DNA of 64,000 nt from Mesorhizobium hawassense (GCF_003289945.1 NZ_QMBP01000004.1:62001-126000), one strand, 5' to 3'. Numbered from the stretch's first letter, positions 44,642 through 53,346 are shown. Numbers and translations are program-made. The notes: a model not told the origin generated them from the sequence alone.

Positions 44642-45667
44642 TTATTTCGCTGCCGCTTCGGCCTGCAGCTCCTTCAGGTCCCAGCAGCTGTCGGGCTTGA
44701 GGTCGGCTTTGGTCGTCGCCTTCTCCAGCGTGTAGATGTAGGTGTGCGAGGTACCGGCCGGCTGGCCGCTCTGCAGCAGGAACTTGATGATGGCGTTCAT
44801 GTCGCCGGACTGGCGGGCAAGATCGGTCATCACCACGGCGCCATAGGTGCCGTCGTTCAGCTTGTCGCAATCGGCCGCCTTCTCGCCGCCGCCGGTGGTG
44901 ACCAGGAACACCTTGCCGTCGAGCTTGGCGTCGCGGATCGCGGCCGAGGCGCCGGTGGCGTCGCCGTCCCAGAAATCGATGATCGAGCAGACGTCGGGGT
45001 GCTGCTGCAGCATCGTCGTCGTCACGTTGCGCGAGGTGGTCGCGTCCCAATTCGAGTCAGGCTTGGCCACGACCTGGAAATCGGGATGCTTCTCCAGCAC
45101 CTTCATGATGCCGGCATACTGGTAGAGGCTGGACGAGTTCGCCTGGTCGCCCTGCACCAGGCCGATCTTCTTGGACGAAGTCTCGCCGCAGCCCTTGATC
45201 GCCGCTTCCGCCTCGAGCTGGCCGAGCTTGTCCCAGTCGCTGCCGACGAAGGCGTCGGCCGGGAAGTTGGCCGGATTGTCGACCAGCAGCACATAGGTGC
45301 CGGCGGCCTGCGCCTTCTTCATCAGCTTCGAATAGGAGTTGAGGTCGGGCGCATGGATGATCAGCACGTCGGGCCTGGTGTCGGACGCGATGGCGTCGGT
45401 AATAGCCTGCGCGCCCGCATCGACCACCCAGTTCGGATCACGCGTCTCGAAGGTGCCACCCCAGGCCTCGACTTCCTTCTTTAGATAATGCGCCCAGCCC
45501 TGCGCCAGGTCGAAGCCCATCGCCAGCGGTACCAGCATGACGCGCTTGCCGTTGAGCGACTTGGCATAGGCGGCGGGGCCTGGATCGTCGGCGGCGAAAG
45601 TCGGCGCAACGAAGGCGGTAACGGCGAGCACCGCGGCGGCGGCCATCAAGGTTCTGAGTAGTCTCAT
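44642..45667 (-). CDS. Sugar ABC transporter substrate-binding protein
   Basis: Periplasmic receptor of 341 residues. The signal peptide is MRLLRTLMAAAAVLAVTAFV, cut after FAA near residue 25. The body has MLVPLAMGFDLAQGWAHYLK, LIIHAPDLNSYSKLMKKAQA, VDNPANFPADAFVGSDWDKL and TTGGGEKAADCDKLNDG, the type I periplasmic-binding fold of CUT2 receptors. Second gene of the operon, after one permease and before the permease-propeller fusion. Confidence 0.9.
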   Translation of the reverse strand: MRLLRTLMAAAAVLAVTAFVAPTFAADDPGPAAYAKSLNGKRVMLVPLAMGFDLAQGWAHYLKKEVEAWGGTFETRDPNWVVDAGAQAITDAIASDTRPDVLIIHAPDLNSYSKLMKKAQAAGTYVLLVDNPANFPADAFVGSDWDKLGQLEAEAAIKGCGETSSKKIGLVQGDQANSSSLYQYAGIMKVLEKHPDFQVVAKPDSNWDATTSRNVTTTMLQQHPDVCSIIDFWDGDATGASAAIRDAKLDGKVFLVTTGGGEKAADCDKLNDGTYGAVVMTDLARQSGDMNAIIKFLLQSGQPAGTSHTYIYTLEKATTKADLKPDSCWDLKELQAEAAAK

Positions 45668-45729
45668 GTCACATCCTCTGGTTCGGTTTTCATTGCCGGC
45701 CGATCGTCGCGATCGTTCCGGGTACCCGA

Positions 45730-45755
45730 GAGCGGATGGGCTGGCCCATCTGCTC
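45730..45755 (-). repeat. Inverted repeat at the permease stop codon
   Basis: GAGCGGATGGGC and GCCCATCTGCTC pair over 12 bp with one mismatch and a 2-base spacer, touching the stop codon of the upstream permease. It lies between permease and binding protein and could stabilise mRNA. Confidence 0.5.
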
Positions 45756-46741
45756 TAAATGTCGCCTTGCTGCGCGGTCTGCTCGTCGCGCGGATTGATG
45801 ATGCCGTCGACGATGATGGCGCCGAGCAGGATCGCCGCCTTGATCAGGTTCTGGTAGAGCAGCGGAATGTCGATGATGGTCATGGCGTTGAGCAGGATGC
45901 CGATCAGCGCTGCGCCGACCAGCACGTTGCGCACCCCGCCCCTGCCGCCCGAAAGCCCGATGCCGCCGATCACCGCCACCAGCACGATGTCGTAGAGCAG
46001 CGTCGAGTTGACGATGCGGGTGTTGATCGAATGCAGGCTGGCCGCCGTCAAAAGCCCGGCGATCAGGGCCACGAAAGCCGAGAGCACATAGCGCAGCACC
46101 AGCATGGGCCGAACCGGAACGCCGATGTTGCGGGCGGCGACCGGATTGTCGCCGGCGAAATAGATGTAGCGCCCCCATTTGGTGTAGCGCAGGAACAGGA
46201 AGAACAGGAAGGCAAGCCCGGCGAAGACGAAGACCTCGACCGGGATGTCGAGGAAGCGCAAGCCGCCGAGCAGCTCGACCCAGTGGCCTCCAGGCACGGG
46301 CACGGCGTCCTGCGTGATCAGTTGCGAGCGCACATAGCCGAACACGAACGAGCCGGTGGCCAAGGTCACGAAGATCGCCGGCACGTCGGCATAGGCAACG
46401 AGGAAGCCGTTGAGCAGGCCGATGGCTAAAACGCCTGCCAGCACATAGGCGAAGGCCAGTCCGTCCGAGGTGCCGGTGTTGAGCAGTTGCAGATACCAGG
46501 CGACCGACATCGCCATGATCGCCACGGCCGACAGGTCGATGCCGCGGCCGATGATGACGACGGCCATGCCCAGCGCCAGGATGCCCAGTACTGAGACCGA
46601 GCGGACGATGGCCACCAGATTGTCGGCGGTCAGGAAGCCTGGCAGGCCAAGGGCCGCGGCGGCGAACAAAAGGATGGCGATGGCAAAGACGATGCCTTCC
46701 TGATTAAGGCGCCTCCAGCTCGGCCAGCCGATCGCATTCAT
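45755..46741 (-). CDS. Sugar ABC transporter permease, RbsC/CUT2 family
   Basis: Permease of 328 residues, eight to ten helices. It has VIIGRGIDLSAVAIMAMSVA (GIDLS with an altered next residue), LNGFLVAYADVPAIFVTLAT and AVIGGIGLSGGRGGVRNVLV. First gene of the operon; the ribosome site is weak. It should pair with the permease half of the fusion protein at 42436, giving an asymmetric channel with one attached enzyme domain. Confidence 0.9.
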   Translation of the reverse strand: MNAIGWPSWRRLNQEGIVFAIAILLFAAAALGLPGFLTADNLVAIVRSVSVLGILALGMAVVIIGRGIDLSAVAIMAMSVAWYLQLLNTGTSDGLAFAYVLAGVLAIGLLNGFLVAYADVPAIFVTLATGSFVFGYVRSQLITQDAVPVPGGHWVELLGGLRFLDIPVEVFVFAGLAFLFFLFLRYTKWGRYIYFAGDNPVAARNIGVPVRPMLVLRYVLSAFVALIAGLLTAASLHSINTRIVNSTLLYDIVLVAVIGGIGLSGGRGGVRNVLVGAALIGILLNAMTIIDIPLLYQNLIKAAILLGAIIVDGIINPRDEQTAQQGDI

Positions 46742-47024
46742 CGCTGTTGTCTTTCGCCCCTGCGGACAGGCTTTGGCCGGGCCTGCATCCCGGGACGAAA
46801 GCTAATCGGCTCACCGCAGGCTCGTCAAATGAATCCGCGTTCAACAGCCGCGCTTGCGCCGCTATTTGCCGAGTGGACGCATCGATTGCCGAAACTGGCG
46901 CAATGATCGGAAACTGCTCGGCTTTTGGCCGTTCTTTGCGCCGATCGCTCGGCTCGCGAACTCAAGCATTCGGCTGCGTTGGAGTCGACGGAATTTGCGT
47001 CCCCAAAGCGCGCCAGGCGCGATG
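46742..47024 (-). promoter_or_regulatory. Promoter region of the permease-propeller operon
   Basis: A 283-base gap with no credible gene. On the minus strand TTGACG (46823-46828) and TTAGCT (46800-46805) are 17 bases apart and could be a sigma-70 promoter about 60 bases before the permease start. No clear operator palindrome is visible, and no regulator gene is adjacent. Confidence 0.4.
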
Positions 47025-48488
47025 CTATTTGTCCCTTAGGTGACCCGAAACCTCGGCGCCGGCGTTGGCCGGCAGGACCAGGAAACGCAGCGCCGCCGCG
47101 AGACCGAGCAGGCCGATCGCGACAAAGGTGATTCTGAAGTCGACAAGGTCCGGTACGGCTTCGTCCCTGACGATCTGCGAAAGGTTGAGGATCGCCGCCG
47201 CGATCGCGACCCCGAACAGCATCGAAATCTGCTGCAGCATCGAGGACAGCGTCGCCGCCGAGCTTCGTTGCTGCGCATCGATGTCGGCGAAGGCCAGCGT
47301 GTTGAGCGCCGTGAACTGCATCGAACGCGTCAGGCCGGCGACCAGCATCAGCGCCACCACCAATAGCTGCGGCGTCTGCGGCGAGATCGCGCCGCAGGCC
47401 ATGATCGCCAGCGATGCGATCGCCCCGTTCACCACCATCACGGCGCGGAAGCCGAAGCGCCTGAGCGTCGGCGTCGTAACCGTCTTCATGCCGAGATTGC
47501 CGAGGAAGTAGGCGAGCACCAAAAGGCCGGCATCGACTGGCCGCAGGCCGAAGCCGACCTGGAACAGCAGCGGCAACAGGAAGGGCGTGGCGTTGATGGC
47601 GACGCGGAAGACAGTGCCCGCGGCAAGCGTCGAGATCGCGAAGGTCAGCACCTTGAAGGCCGAAAGGTCGAGCAGCGGATGCCGCGCCCGCAACAGGTGG
47701 CGCACGGCGAACCAGCCGATGACGATGCCAATGCCGATAGAGGCTACCGTCGGCAGCAAGCCGTCTTCGGGATGCGCCAGGCGTTCGAGCCCGTAAAGCA
47801 TCACCGCAAGGCCGAGCGAGGTCAGGAAGAAGCCCGGCCAATCGAGTGGCTTCGCCTCGGAGTCGCGGTCGCCCGGCACGAAGCGGGCGACCAGCGCAAG
47901 CCCGGCCGCCCCTAGCGGCACGTTGATGAAGAAGTTCCAGTGCCACGAAAGATAGGTAGTGATGAAGCCGCCGAGCACCGGCCCGACCACCGGCGCGAAC
48001 AGAGCCGGCCATGTGATCAGCGCCGTCGCGGCGATCAGCTCGGATTTCTCGGCATTGCGCAGCACCAGGATGCGGCCGACCGGCGTCATCAGCGCGCTGC
48101 CCAGGCCCTGCACGATGCGAGCGGCGACGAACTCAGTCAGGCTCTGCGAAAAGCCGCAGGCGACCGAGGCAAGCGTGAACAGCGCGATCGCGACGAGGAA
48201 GACGTTGCGCGCGCCGAACCGGTCCGCCAGCCAAGCGGACAGCGGTACGAACACCGCCATGGTCAGCATATAGGCGGTGATACCGATGCTCATCGCCACC
48301 GCCGGCACGCCGAAGGACTGGCCCATCTGCGGCAGCGATGTCGAGATGATCGTCGAGTCCAGCAATTGCATGAAGAAGGCGACAGCGACGATCAAGGCCA
48401 CGCGTCGTGCCTGCCGCGCGGGATTTGCGGGCTGCGACACGGCTTCGTTGTCGGGGATGCTGGTCATGACGCGCTGGTTGAACAGCAT
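47025..48488 (-). CDS. DHA2-family (EmrB/QacA-type, 14-TM) MFS drug-efflux transporter
   Basis: Inner-membrane efflux protein of 487 residues with 14 predicted helices. Motifs: DSTIISTSLPQMGQSFG (helix 1, motif D of the 14-TM group), SAWLADRFGARNVFLVAI (motif A), RIVQGLGSALMTPVGRILVL (motif C) and LGGFITTYLSWHWNFFINVP. It lacks a membrane-fusion partner (EmrA) in the window. The start at 48488 is uncertain; an ATG at 48467 is also in frame. It diverges from the cyclodeaminase-like gene. Substrate unknown. Confidence 0.92.
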   Translation of the reverse strand: MLFNQRVMTSIPDNEAVSQPANPARQARRVALIVAVAFFMQLLDSTIISTSLPQMGQSFGVPAVAMSIGITAYMLTMAVFVPLSAWLADRFGARNVFLVAIALFTLASVACGFSQSLTEFVAARIVQGLGSALMTPVGRILVLRNAEKSELIAATALITWPALFAPVVGPVLGGFITTYLSWHWNFFINVPLGAAGLALVARFVPGDRDSEAKPLDWPGFFLTSLGLAVMLYGLERLAHPEDGLLPTVASIGIGIVIGWFAVRHLLRARHPLLDLSAFKVLTFAISTLAAGTVFRVAINATPFLLPLLFQVGFGLRPVDAGLLVLAYFLGNLGMKTVTTPTLRRFGFRAVMVVNGAIASLAIMACGAISPQTPQLLVVALMLVAGLTRSMQFTALNTLAFADIDAQQRSSAATLSSMLQQISMLFGVAIAAAILNLSQIVRDEAVPDLVDFRITFVAIGLLGLAAALRFLVLPANAGAEVSGHLRDK

Positions 48489-48578
48489 AAGCCTGATCCA
48501 GTCCAGAGCTTATCCAACAAACTTCCGTGCGGGCTGATCGCCTGTTATGGATGGGCACGGGGTGGCCGAGGACAATGC

Positions 48579-49580
48579 ATGAAGCCGATCTATATCGATT
48601 ACCTCAATGCTCTCGACATCGAGGCTTTGGCCATGACCGATGCCGAGATCATCGGCGCCGTCGAGGCCGGGCTCGTCGCGCAAGGCAACGGCCAGACGGT
48701 GATCGAACCGCGCGTCCATCTTGAACCGGACCCCTCCTTCCACGGCCATTTCAACGTGCTGCGCGGCTACGTGGCGCCGCTCGACGCCGCCGGCGTCAAG
48801 ATCGTCGGCGACTATGTCGACAACTACAAGCACCATCTGCCGTCGGAATTCGGCATTCTCAACCTCTTCGATCCACGCACCGGCACGCCGCGCGCCATCC
48901 TCGACGCCACCGTCATCACCGACATGCGCACCGGCGCCGTCACCGCCATCGGCGCCAAGCACCTGGCGAGGAAGAAATCGAAAGTGCTCGGCCATATCGG
49001 CGCGCGCGGCACCGCGTACTGGAACGTGCGGCTGCTCGACCACCTGTTCGACTTCGACGAGATCCGCGTCCATTCGCGCCGGCCGGAAAGCCGCGACGGT
49101 TTTGCCGCTGAATTGTCGACCGATCTCGGCAAGAAAGTCACCGCCGTCGCCGACTGGAAAAGCTGCGTCGGCGGCGCCGATATCGTCGTCGAGGCCTCGC
49201 GCCTCGACGAACCGCAGCCCTTGCTCAAGACCGAATGGATCAAGCCCGGCGCGCTGGTGGTGCCCTACGGCACGATGAGCGCGGTGGAGCTGTCGCTCAC
49301 CGACATCATGGCGAAGATCGTCGTCGACGACTGGGGCCAGTGCAAAGGCGGCAAGTTCGGCTCGCTGCGCGCCCATGTCGAGGCCGGAAAGCTGAGCGAG
49401 GCGACGCTGCATGCCGAGCTCGGCCAGATCGCCGCTGGCCTCAAAGTCGGGCGGCAAAGCGATGACGAGACGATCCTGTTCTGGCATCGCGGCCTCTCGC
49501 TTTCCGACATCGCGCTCGGCAAGGCCATGCTGGCCAAGGCCGGCGAGAACGGCATCGGCCAGAGGCTGCGCTTCGCATGA
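48579..49580 (+). CDS. Ornithine cyclodeaminase/mu-crystallin-family protein
   Basis: Cytoplasmic NAD(P)-dependent protein of 333 residues. It has KHHLPSEFGILNLFDPRTG, AILDATVITDMRTGAVTAIG, GAKHLARKKSKVLGHIGARG (Rossmann GxGxxG variant) and VRVHSRR-type sequences; family members are ornithine cyclodeaminases, alanine dehydrogenases and ketimine reductases. The start at 48579 follows GAGGACAATGC. The next gene, an ammonia-lyase homologue, overlaps by four bases (ATGA), so the two should be made together and may act on the same amino acid. The exact reaction is unknown. Confidence 0.88.
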   Translation: MKPIYIDYLNALDIEALAMTDAEIIGAVEAGLVAQGNGQTVIEPRVHLEPDPSFHGHFNVLRGYVAPLDAAGVKIVGDYVDNYKHHLPSEFGILNLFDPRTGTPRAILDATVITDMRTGAVTAIGAKHLARKKSKVLGHIGARGTAYWNVRLLDHLFDFDEIRVHSRRPESRDGFAAELSTDLGKKVTAVADWKSCVGGADIVVEASRLDEPQPLLKTEWIKPGALVVPYGTMSAVELSLTDIMAKIVVDDWGQCKGGKFGSLRAHVEAGKLSEATLHAELGQIAAGLKVGRQSDDETILFWHRGLSLSDIALGKAMLAKAGENGIGQRLRFA

Positions 49581-51058
49581 GCCCGCTCGTTCTCACAGGG
49601 GCCGGCGTCAGCATCGAGGATGTGGCCGCCGTTGCGCGCAATGCGGCCAAGGTCGAGGTCACGCCCACAGTCATGGAGCACCTGGCCAAAGCGCGCAATG
49701 TGCTCGATGGAGCGGCCGCGGGCGGGCAGCAGATCTATGGATTGAACACCGGTCTCGGCGCCAATCTCGGCACGGCGGTGGAAGGCGATGTCGGCGCTTT
49801 CCAGCGCCAGCTTCTCGACGGACGCGGCGCGGCAGTCGGGGAAGCCTTGCCGATCCAGATCGTAAGAGCGGCGATGTTTGCCCGCGTCGCCATGCTTTCG
49901 GCAGGCGGTTCCGGCCTCTCGCCGCATGTCTTCACCGCACTCGTCGAAGCGCTCAATGCCGGCGTCCATCCAGTCATGCCCTCGCTCGGCTCGATTGGCG
50001 CTGGCGACCTCGTGATGATGGCGGCGATCGCACACACGCTGATCGGCGAAGGCGATGCCGATTACCAGGGTCGACGCATGCCTTCCGCCAAGGCGCTGAT
50101 GATGGCGCGTCTTGCTCCTGTCAGCCTGGCACCGAAGGACGGGCTGTCGTTGATCAACGCCTCGGCTGTATCCGCGGGCACCGGCGCGCTGGCGATTGTG
50201 GACGCGCTGTCGACAATGGAGCAGCAGCAACAGGCCGGCGCGCTGACGATGGAAGCGCTTGGCGCGAACCGTACCATTCTCGACTCGCGCCTGCATGTCT
50301 CGCGCCCCGCGGCATGCCAGTTGTTGGCCGCCAAGGCGCTGCGCGAGCTGCTCGCTCGCGACCAGGAACCTGCACCGACCACCATTCAGGATCCACTGTC
50401 GATCCGCTGCATGCCCTCGATTCACGGCGCGCTGATCCAGGCGATCGATCATGCCAGGCTCGCGGTCGAGATCGAGCTCAACGCGGCCGCCGACAACCCG
50501 CTGGTGCTTGCAGAGGACGCGCTCGTGCTGTCGACCGGCAACTTCCACACGGCGTCGCTGGCGCTTGCTTTTGAGACGCTTGGCCTTGCAATCGCCCAGT
50601 GTGCGGCAGCCTGCGCCGCCCGCTTCATCCAATTGACCGGCTCAGGCCGCAATGGCCTGCCCAAATATCTGTCGCCGGTCGGCGGCGCCTCCGCCGGCTT
50701 CGTGCCGCTGCAGAAGACCGTGACGGCGATCCTGGCAGCGATCCGCCAAAAGGCCAACCCGGTGATGCTGGACTTCCTGCCGGTGTCCGAGGGCGTCGAG
50801 GATCACGCGACACAGACGCCGCTCGCCATCGCCAAATGCGCCGAAATGATCGCGCTGTGGCGGCGTCTGGTCGCCTTGGAGTTGATGGCGGCGGCCCAGG
50901 CCATCGACCTGCGCGAAGGTCTGGTGCTGGCGCCCGCGACCGGGGTAATCCATGCGGCCGTCCGCGCGCATGTCGCGGCGCTCAAGGAAGACAGGCCGCT
51001 TGGGGCCAACGCCAACGCGCTTTATGCCGCGCTCGCCGATGGCTCCTGGAGGGCCTAG
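49577..51058 (+). CDS. Aromatic amino acid/histidine ammonia-lyase homologue lacking the MIO serine
   Basis: Protein of 493 residues of the HAL/PAL superfamily. Family landmarks are present: catalytic-loop Tyr54 in IYGLNTGLG, DPLSIRCMPSIHGA, TGNFHTASLALAFE, and GVEDHATQTPLA near the C-terminus. The cofactor site is altered. Active members carry Ala-Ser-Gly, which cyclises to MIO, in GSxGASGDLAPL; here the sequence is GSIGAGDLVMM (Gly141-Ala142-Gly143-Asp144), so the Ser is deleted. The RN-SH segment is also changed (QRQLLDGRGAAVGE). Deamination by the MIO route seems impossible. It may be a binding protein, a new lyase, or act with the overlapping cyclodeaminase-like protein. Confidence 0.9.
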   Translation: MSPLVLTGAGVSIEDVAAVARNAAKVEVTPTVMEHLAKARNVLDGAAAGGQQIYGLNTGLGANLGTAVEGDVGAFQRQLLDGRGAAVGEALPIQIVRAAMFARVAMLSAGGSGLSPHVFTALVEALNAGVHPVMPSLGSIGAGDLVMMAAIAHTLIGEGDADYQGRRMPSAKALMMARLAPVSLAPKDGLSLINASAVSAGTGALAIVDALSTMEQQQQAGALTMEALGANRTILDSRLHVSRPAACQLLAAKALRELLARDQEPAPTTIQDPLSIRCMPSIHGALIQAIDHARLAVEIELNAAADNPLVLAEDALVLSTGNFHTASLALAFETLGLAIAQCAAACAARFIQLTGSGRNGLPKYLSPVGGASAGFVPLQKTVTAILAAIRQKANPVMLDFLPVSEGVEDHATQTPLAIAKCAEMIALWRRLVALELMAAAQAIDLREGLVLAPATGVIHAAVRAHVAALKEDRPLGANANALYAALADGSWRA

Positions 51059-51067
51059 GCCGCCGGC

Positions 51068-51871
51068 TCAAATCTTTCCGTCGACCTTCCTCATGAAAAG
51101 GGTGAGCTCGTCCGGATCCATGTGCACGATATGCCGGTCTTCCGGATAGGCGCCGCTGTTGACGTCGGCGACATACTCCGAGAACGCCGCGATGCGCTCT
51201 TGCTGCAGCCGGTCGTATTCGGCGGCGAAGTTGCGATAGACTTTTGAGTGGCGCGGCATGTGACCGCGATTGGTGCCGAGGATATCTTCGGCGAACAGGT
51301 ATTGGGCATCGCAGCCCGTGCCCGCGCCCATCGACAGCATGATCAGCAGCGTGCGCTCGGAGATCGCCTTCGCCACTTCCACCGGCACCACTTCGATCTC
51401 GGCGCCGATCGCTCCGGCAGCCTCCAGCTGCTTGACCGCCTCGAACACCTGCATTGCGGTATCCGCGGTCTTGCCCACCGCCTTGAAACCGCCCGTCCAG
51501 GTGGCGCGCGACGGAATGAGGCCGACATGGCCGATAACGGGAATGGCATCGTCGGCCATGCGCTTGATCGTGGCATAGCCGGCGCTGCAATAGACGGCGT
51601 CGGCGCCGGCCTTGTAGAGCCGGAACGACCAGCGCACGAAATCGTCAGCCGTGCCGATCTCGAAAAAATTATCGCCCGGCATGGTGAAGAGGCTGGGCGC
51701 CGCATCACGGTATTGCGGATTGAGCACCAGCTCCGGCGGCACCGAGACGATGTCGATGCCGGCCCGCTCGGCGGCCTCGGCTTCTTCCAGCGTCAGCACA
51801 CGCAGCATGGTCAATTGCCGCTTGCCCTTCATGGCGCGCAAATCGGCAACGGTCGGTCTCTTTCGGCTCAT
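51068..51871 (-). CDS. PanB-like protein of the PEP mutase/ketopantoate hydroxymethyltransferase superfamily, divergent
   Basis: Cytoplasmic protein of 267 residues. Several ketopantoate hydroxymethyltransferase landmarks are kept: GHVGLIPS, GGFKAVGK, IEVVPVEVAKAIS and MGAGTGCDAQ. Others are lost: the metal-binding Asp of GDSLG is replaced (PPEL), and the Lys-x-Glu of VKIEGG reads Tyr-Cys-Ser. A house-keeping panB role is therefore unlikely. It is the last gene of the long operon that carries MocD/MocE homologues, 34 bases after mocE. A role in one-carbon transfer or C-C bond chemistry is possible, but not shown. Confidence 0.75.
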   Translation of the reverse strand: MSRKRPTVADLRAMKGKRQLTMLRVLTLEEAEAAERAGIDIVSVPPELVLNPQYRDAAPSLFTMPGDNFFEIGTADDFVRWSFRLYKAGADAVYCSAGYATIKRMADDAIPVIGHVGLIPSRATWTGGFKAVGKTADTAMQVFEAVKQLEAAGAIGAEIEVVPVEVAKAISERTLLIMLSMGAGTGCDAQYLFAEDILGTNRGHMPRHSKVYRNFAAEYDRLQQERIAAFSEYVADVNSGAYPEDRHIVHMDPDELTLFMRKVDGKI

Positions 51872-51905
51872 TGGTATATCCCTGTTTTTGTCTGTCTGAC
51901 GGCTC

Positions 51906-52220
51906 TCAGCCGATATCGATCATCACCTTGCCGGCCTCGACCTTGACCGGGTAGGTCTTGAGATTGACGCAGACCGGCGCGCCCTTGGCCTGGCCGGTCT
52001 TGTAGTTGAAGCGGCCATTGTGCTTGGGGCATTCGATGATGTCGTCCATCACCAGCCCGTCGGCGAGATGCGCCTTTTCATGGGTGCAGAAGCCGTCGGT
52101 GGCGAAGAATTCGTCGTCCGGCGAACGGTAGATCGCGTAGCTGCGGCCGCCATGGTCGAAGCGGATCACATCCTCCTCGTCCACGTCGTCGACCGCGCAC
52201 GCTTCGATCCAGTCCGCCAT
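51906..52220 (-). CDS. mocE: MocE-family Rieske [2Fe-2S] ferredoxin
   Basis: Small cytoplasmic electron carrier of 104 residues. The Rieske ligands are Cys45-x-His47 (FCTHEKAHL) and Cys64-x2-His67 (ECPKHNGRF). It lies 40 bases after the MocD-like oxygenase gene, as mocD and mocE lie together in the rhizopine-catabolic locus of Sinorhizobium. It should pass electrons to that oxygenase. No ferredoxin reductase (mocF) is in the window, so a reductase from elsewhere must be used. Confidence 0.92.
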   Translation of the reverse strand: MADWIEACAVDDVDEEDVIRFDHGGRSYAIYRSPDDEFFATDGFCTHEKAHLADGLVMDDIIECPKHNGRFNYKTGQAKGAPVCVNLKTYPVKVEAGKVMIDIG

Positions 52221-52260
52221 CGTCTGTCTCCGGCCATTTTTCTCTGAATTGCCGCGGCGC

Positions 52261-53346
52261 CTATTCGGCGGCCGCGGCCGTTATGTCGAGCTCGTGGAAC
52301 TCGCCGCGATAGGGCTTGGCCGTCGGCGGCAATTCGCGCTTGAGATAATAGTCCTCGTATTTCAGCTGCCTCAGCAGCACCGGCCACACCTCGCGATAGG
52401 CATGCCACATCGACGGGTTCGGCACCGGCAGATCGTGCTTGATCAGCTCATGCAGCTTCGGCAGCGCATGATAGGGCACCATCGGGAACATGTGGTGCTC
52501 CACATGGTAGTTCATGTTCCAGTAGATGAACCGGCTGATCGGGTTCATGTAGACGGTGCGGGTGTTCAGCCGATGGTCGATGACGTTGTCGGCGAGCCCG
52601 ATATGCTGCAGCAGGCCGGTCGTCACCATATGCCACGTGCCGTAGAGCCGCGGCAGGCCGATCAGCACCAACGGTATCCATGATTTCAGCGCGATCGCGA
52701 CAGCGATCGTCGCGACGTATACCGCAATGTGCCAGCGGGCCGCGATCACCGCTTTGTGCTGCTCCATCTCCGGGATGTAGCTCATCTCGTCGTCCGATAG
52801 TTTGCCGAACGCCTGGCGCACCAGCGTCGGCAGCGAATAGCGGAAATCGAGGATCCCAGTGAAGGCCAAAGCCGCTTTGATGAGATCCGGCGGCCGCATC
52901 ACCGCGATCTCGGCGTCGCGGCCGACGATGATGGTGTCGGTGTGGTGGCGCGCATGGCTCCAGCGCCATTGCACCGGATTGCGCATCAGCATGAAGGAGG
53001 CGATGTGGTAGACGACATCGTTCATCCAGCGCGTGCGGAAAGCCGTGCCGTGGCCGCATTCGTGCCAGCGCGAGTCACTCGACGAGCCGTACAGCACGCC
53101 GTAGACGAACAGGAACGGCACCACCCACCACGTTCCCCAGAACCAGACGATGCCGGCGGCCGAGCCCAGGATCGCGGCGATCCAGATGATAGTGTCGCGG
53201 ATCGCCGGCCCGTCGGAGCGCTGCATCAACTCCTTCATCCCCTTGCGCGCCACATCGGTGTGGTACCATTCGGCCGAGGCAAGCCCGGTCTCGATCGCCC
53301 GGCGCGTGCTTTCGCCGACCAGGCTGTAGTCGCGCTTGTTCGCCAT
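52261..53346 (-). CDS. mocD: MocD-like membrane fatty-acid-desaturase-family oxygenase
   Basis: Integral-membrane di-iron enzyme of 361 residues. The three histidine boxes are HECGH (95-99), HARHH (131-135) and HVEHH (281-285), with hydrophobic helices before and between them. The start at 53346 has GGAG eight bases upstream; a GTG at 53352 is too close. In rhizopine use, MocD with MocE and MocF removes the O-methyl group of 3-O-methyl-scyllo-inosamine. Here the pair sits in an operon with a sugar importer, dehydrogenase, isomerase and epimerase, so oxidation of an imported polyol is likely; the substrate itself is unknown. Confidence 0.88.
   Translation of the reverse strand: MANKRDYSLVGESTRRAIETGLASAEWYHTDVARKGMKELMQRSDGPAIRDTIIWIAAILGSAAGIVWFWGTWWVVPFLFVYGVLYGSSSDSRWHECGHGTAFRTRWMNDVVYHIASFMLMRNPVQWRWSHARHHTDTIIVGRDAEIAVMRPPDLIKAALAFTGILDFRYSLPTLVRQAFGKLSDDEMSYIPEMEQHKAVIAARWHIAVYVATIAVAIALKSWIPLVLIGLPRLYGTWHMVTTGLLQHIGLADNVIDHRLNTRTVYMNPISRFIYWNMNYHVEHHMFPMVPYHALPKLHELIKHDLPVPNPSMWHAYREVWPVLLRQLKYEDYYLKRELPPTAKPYRGEFHELDITAAAAE

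Noticed and set aside
42424..44700. 758-codon frame antisense to the permease-propeller fusion
   Set aside because: Composition is typical of an antisense shadow; the minus-strand fusion has clear motifs throughout.
47940..48578. Upstream extension of the cyclodeaminase-like frame
   Set aside because: The extra 213 codons lie antisense to the MFS gene and lack family similarity; a good ribosome site marks 48579.
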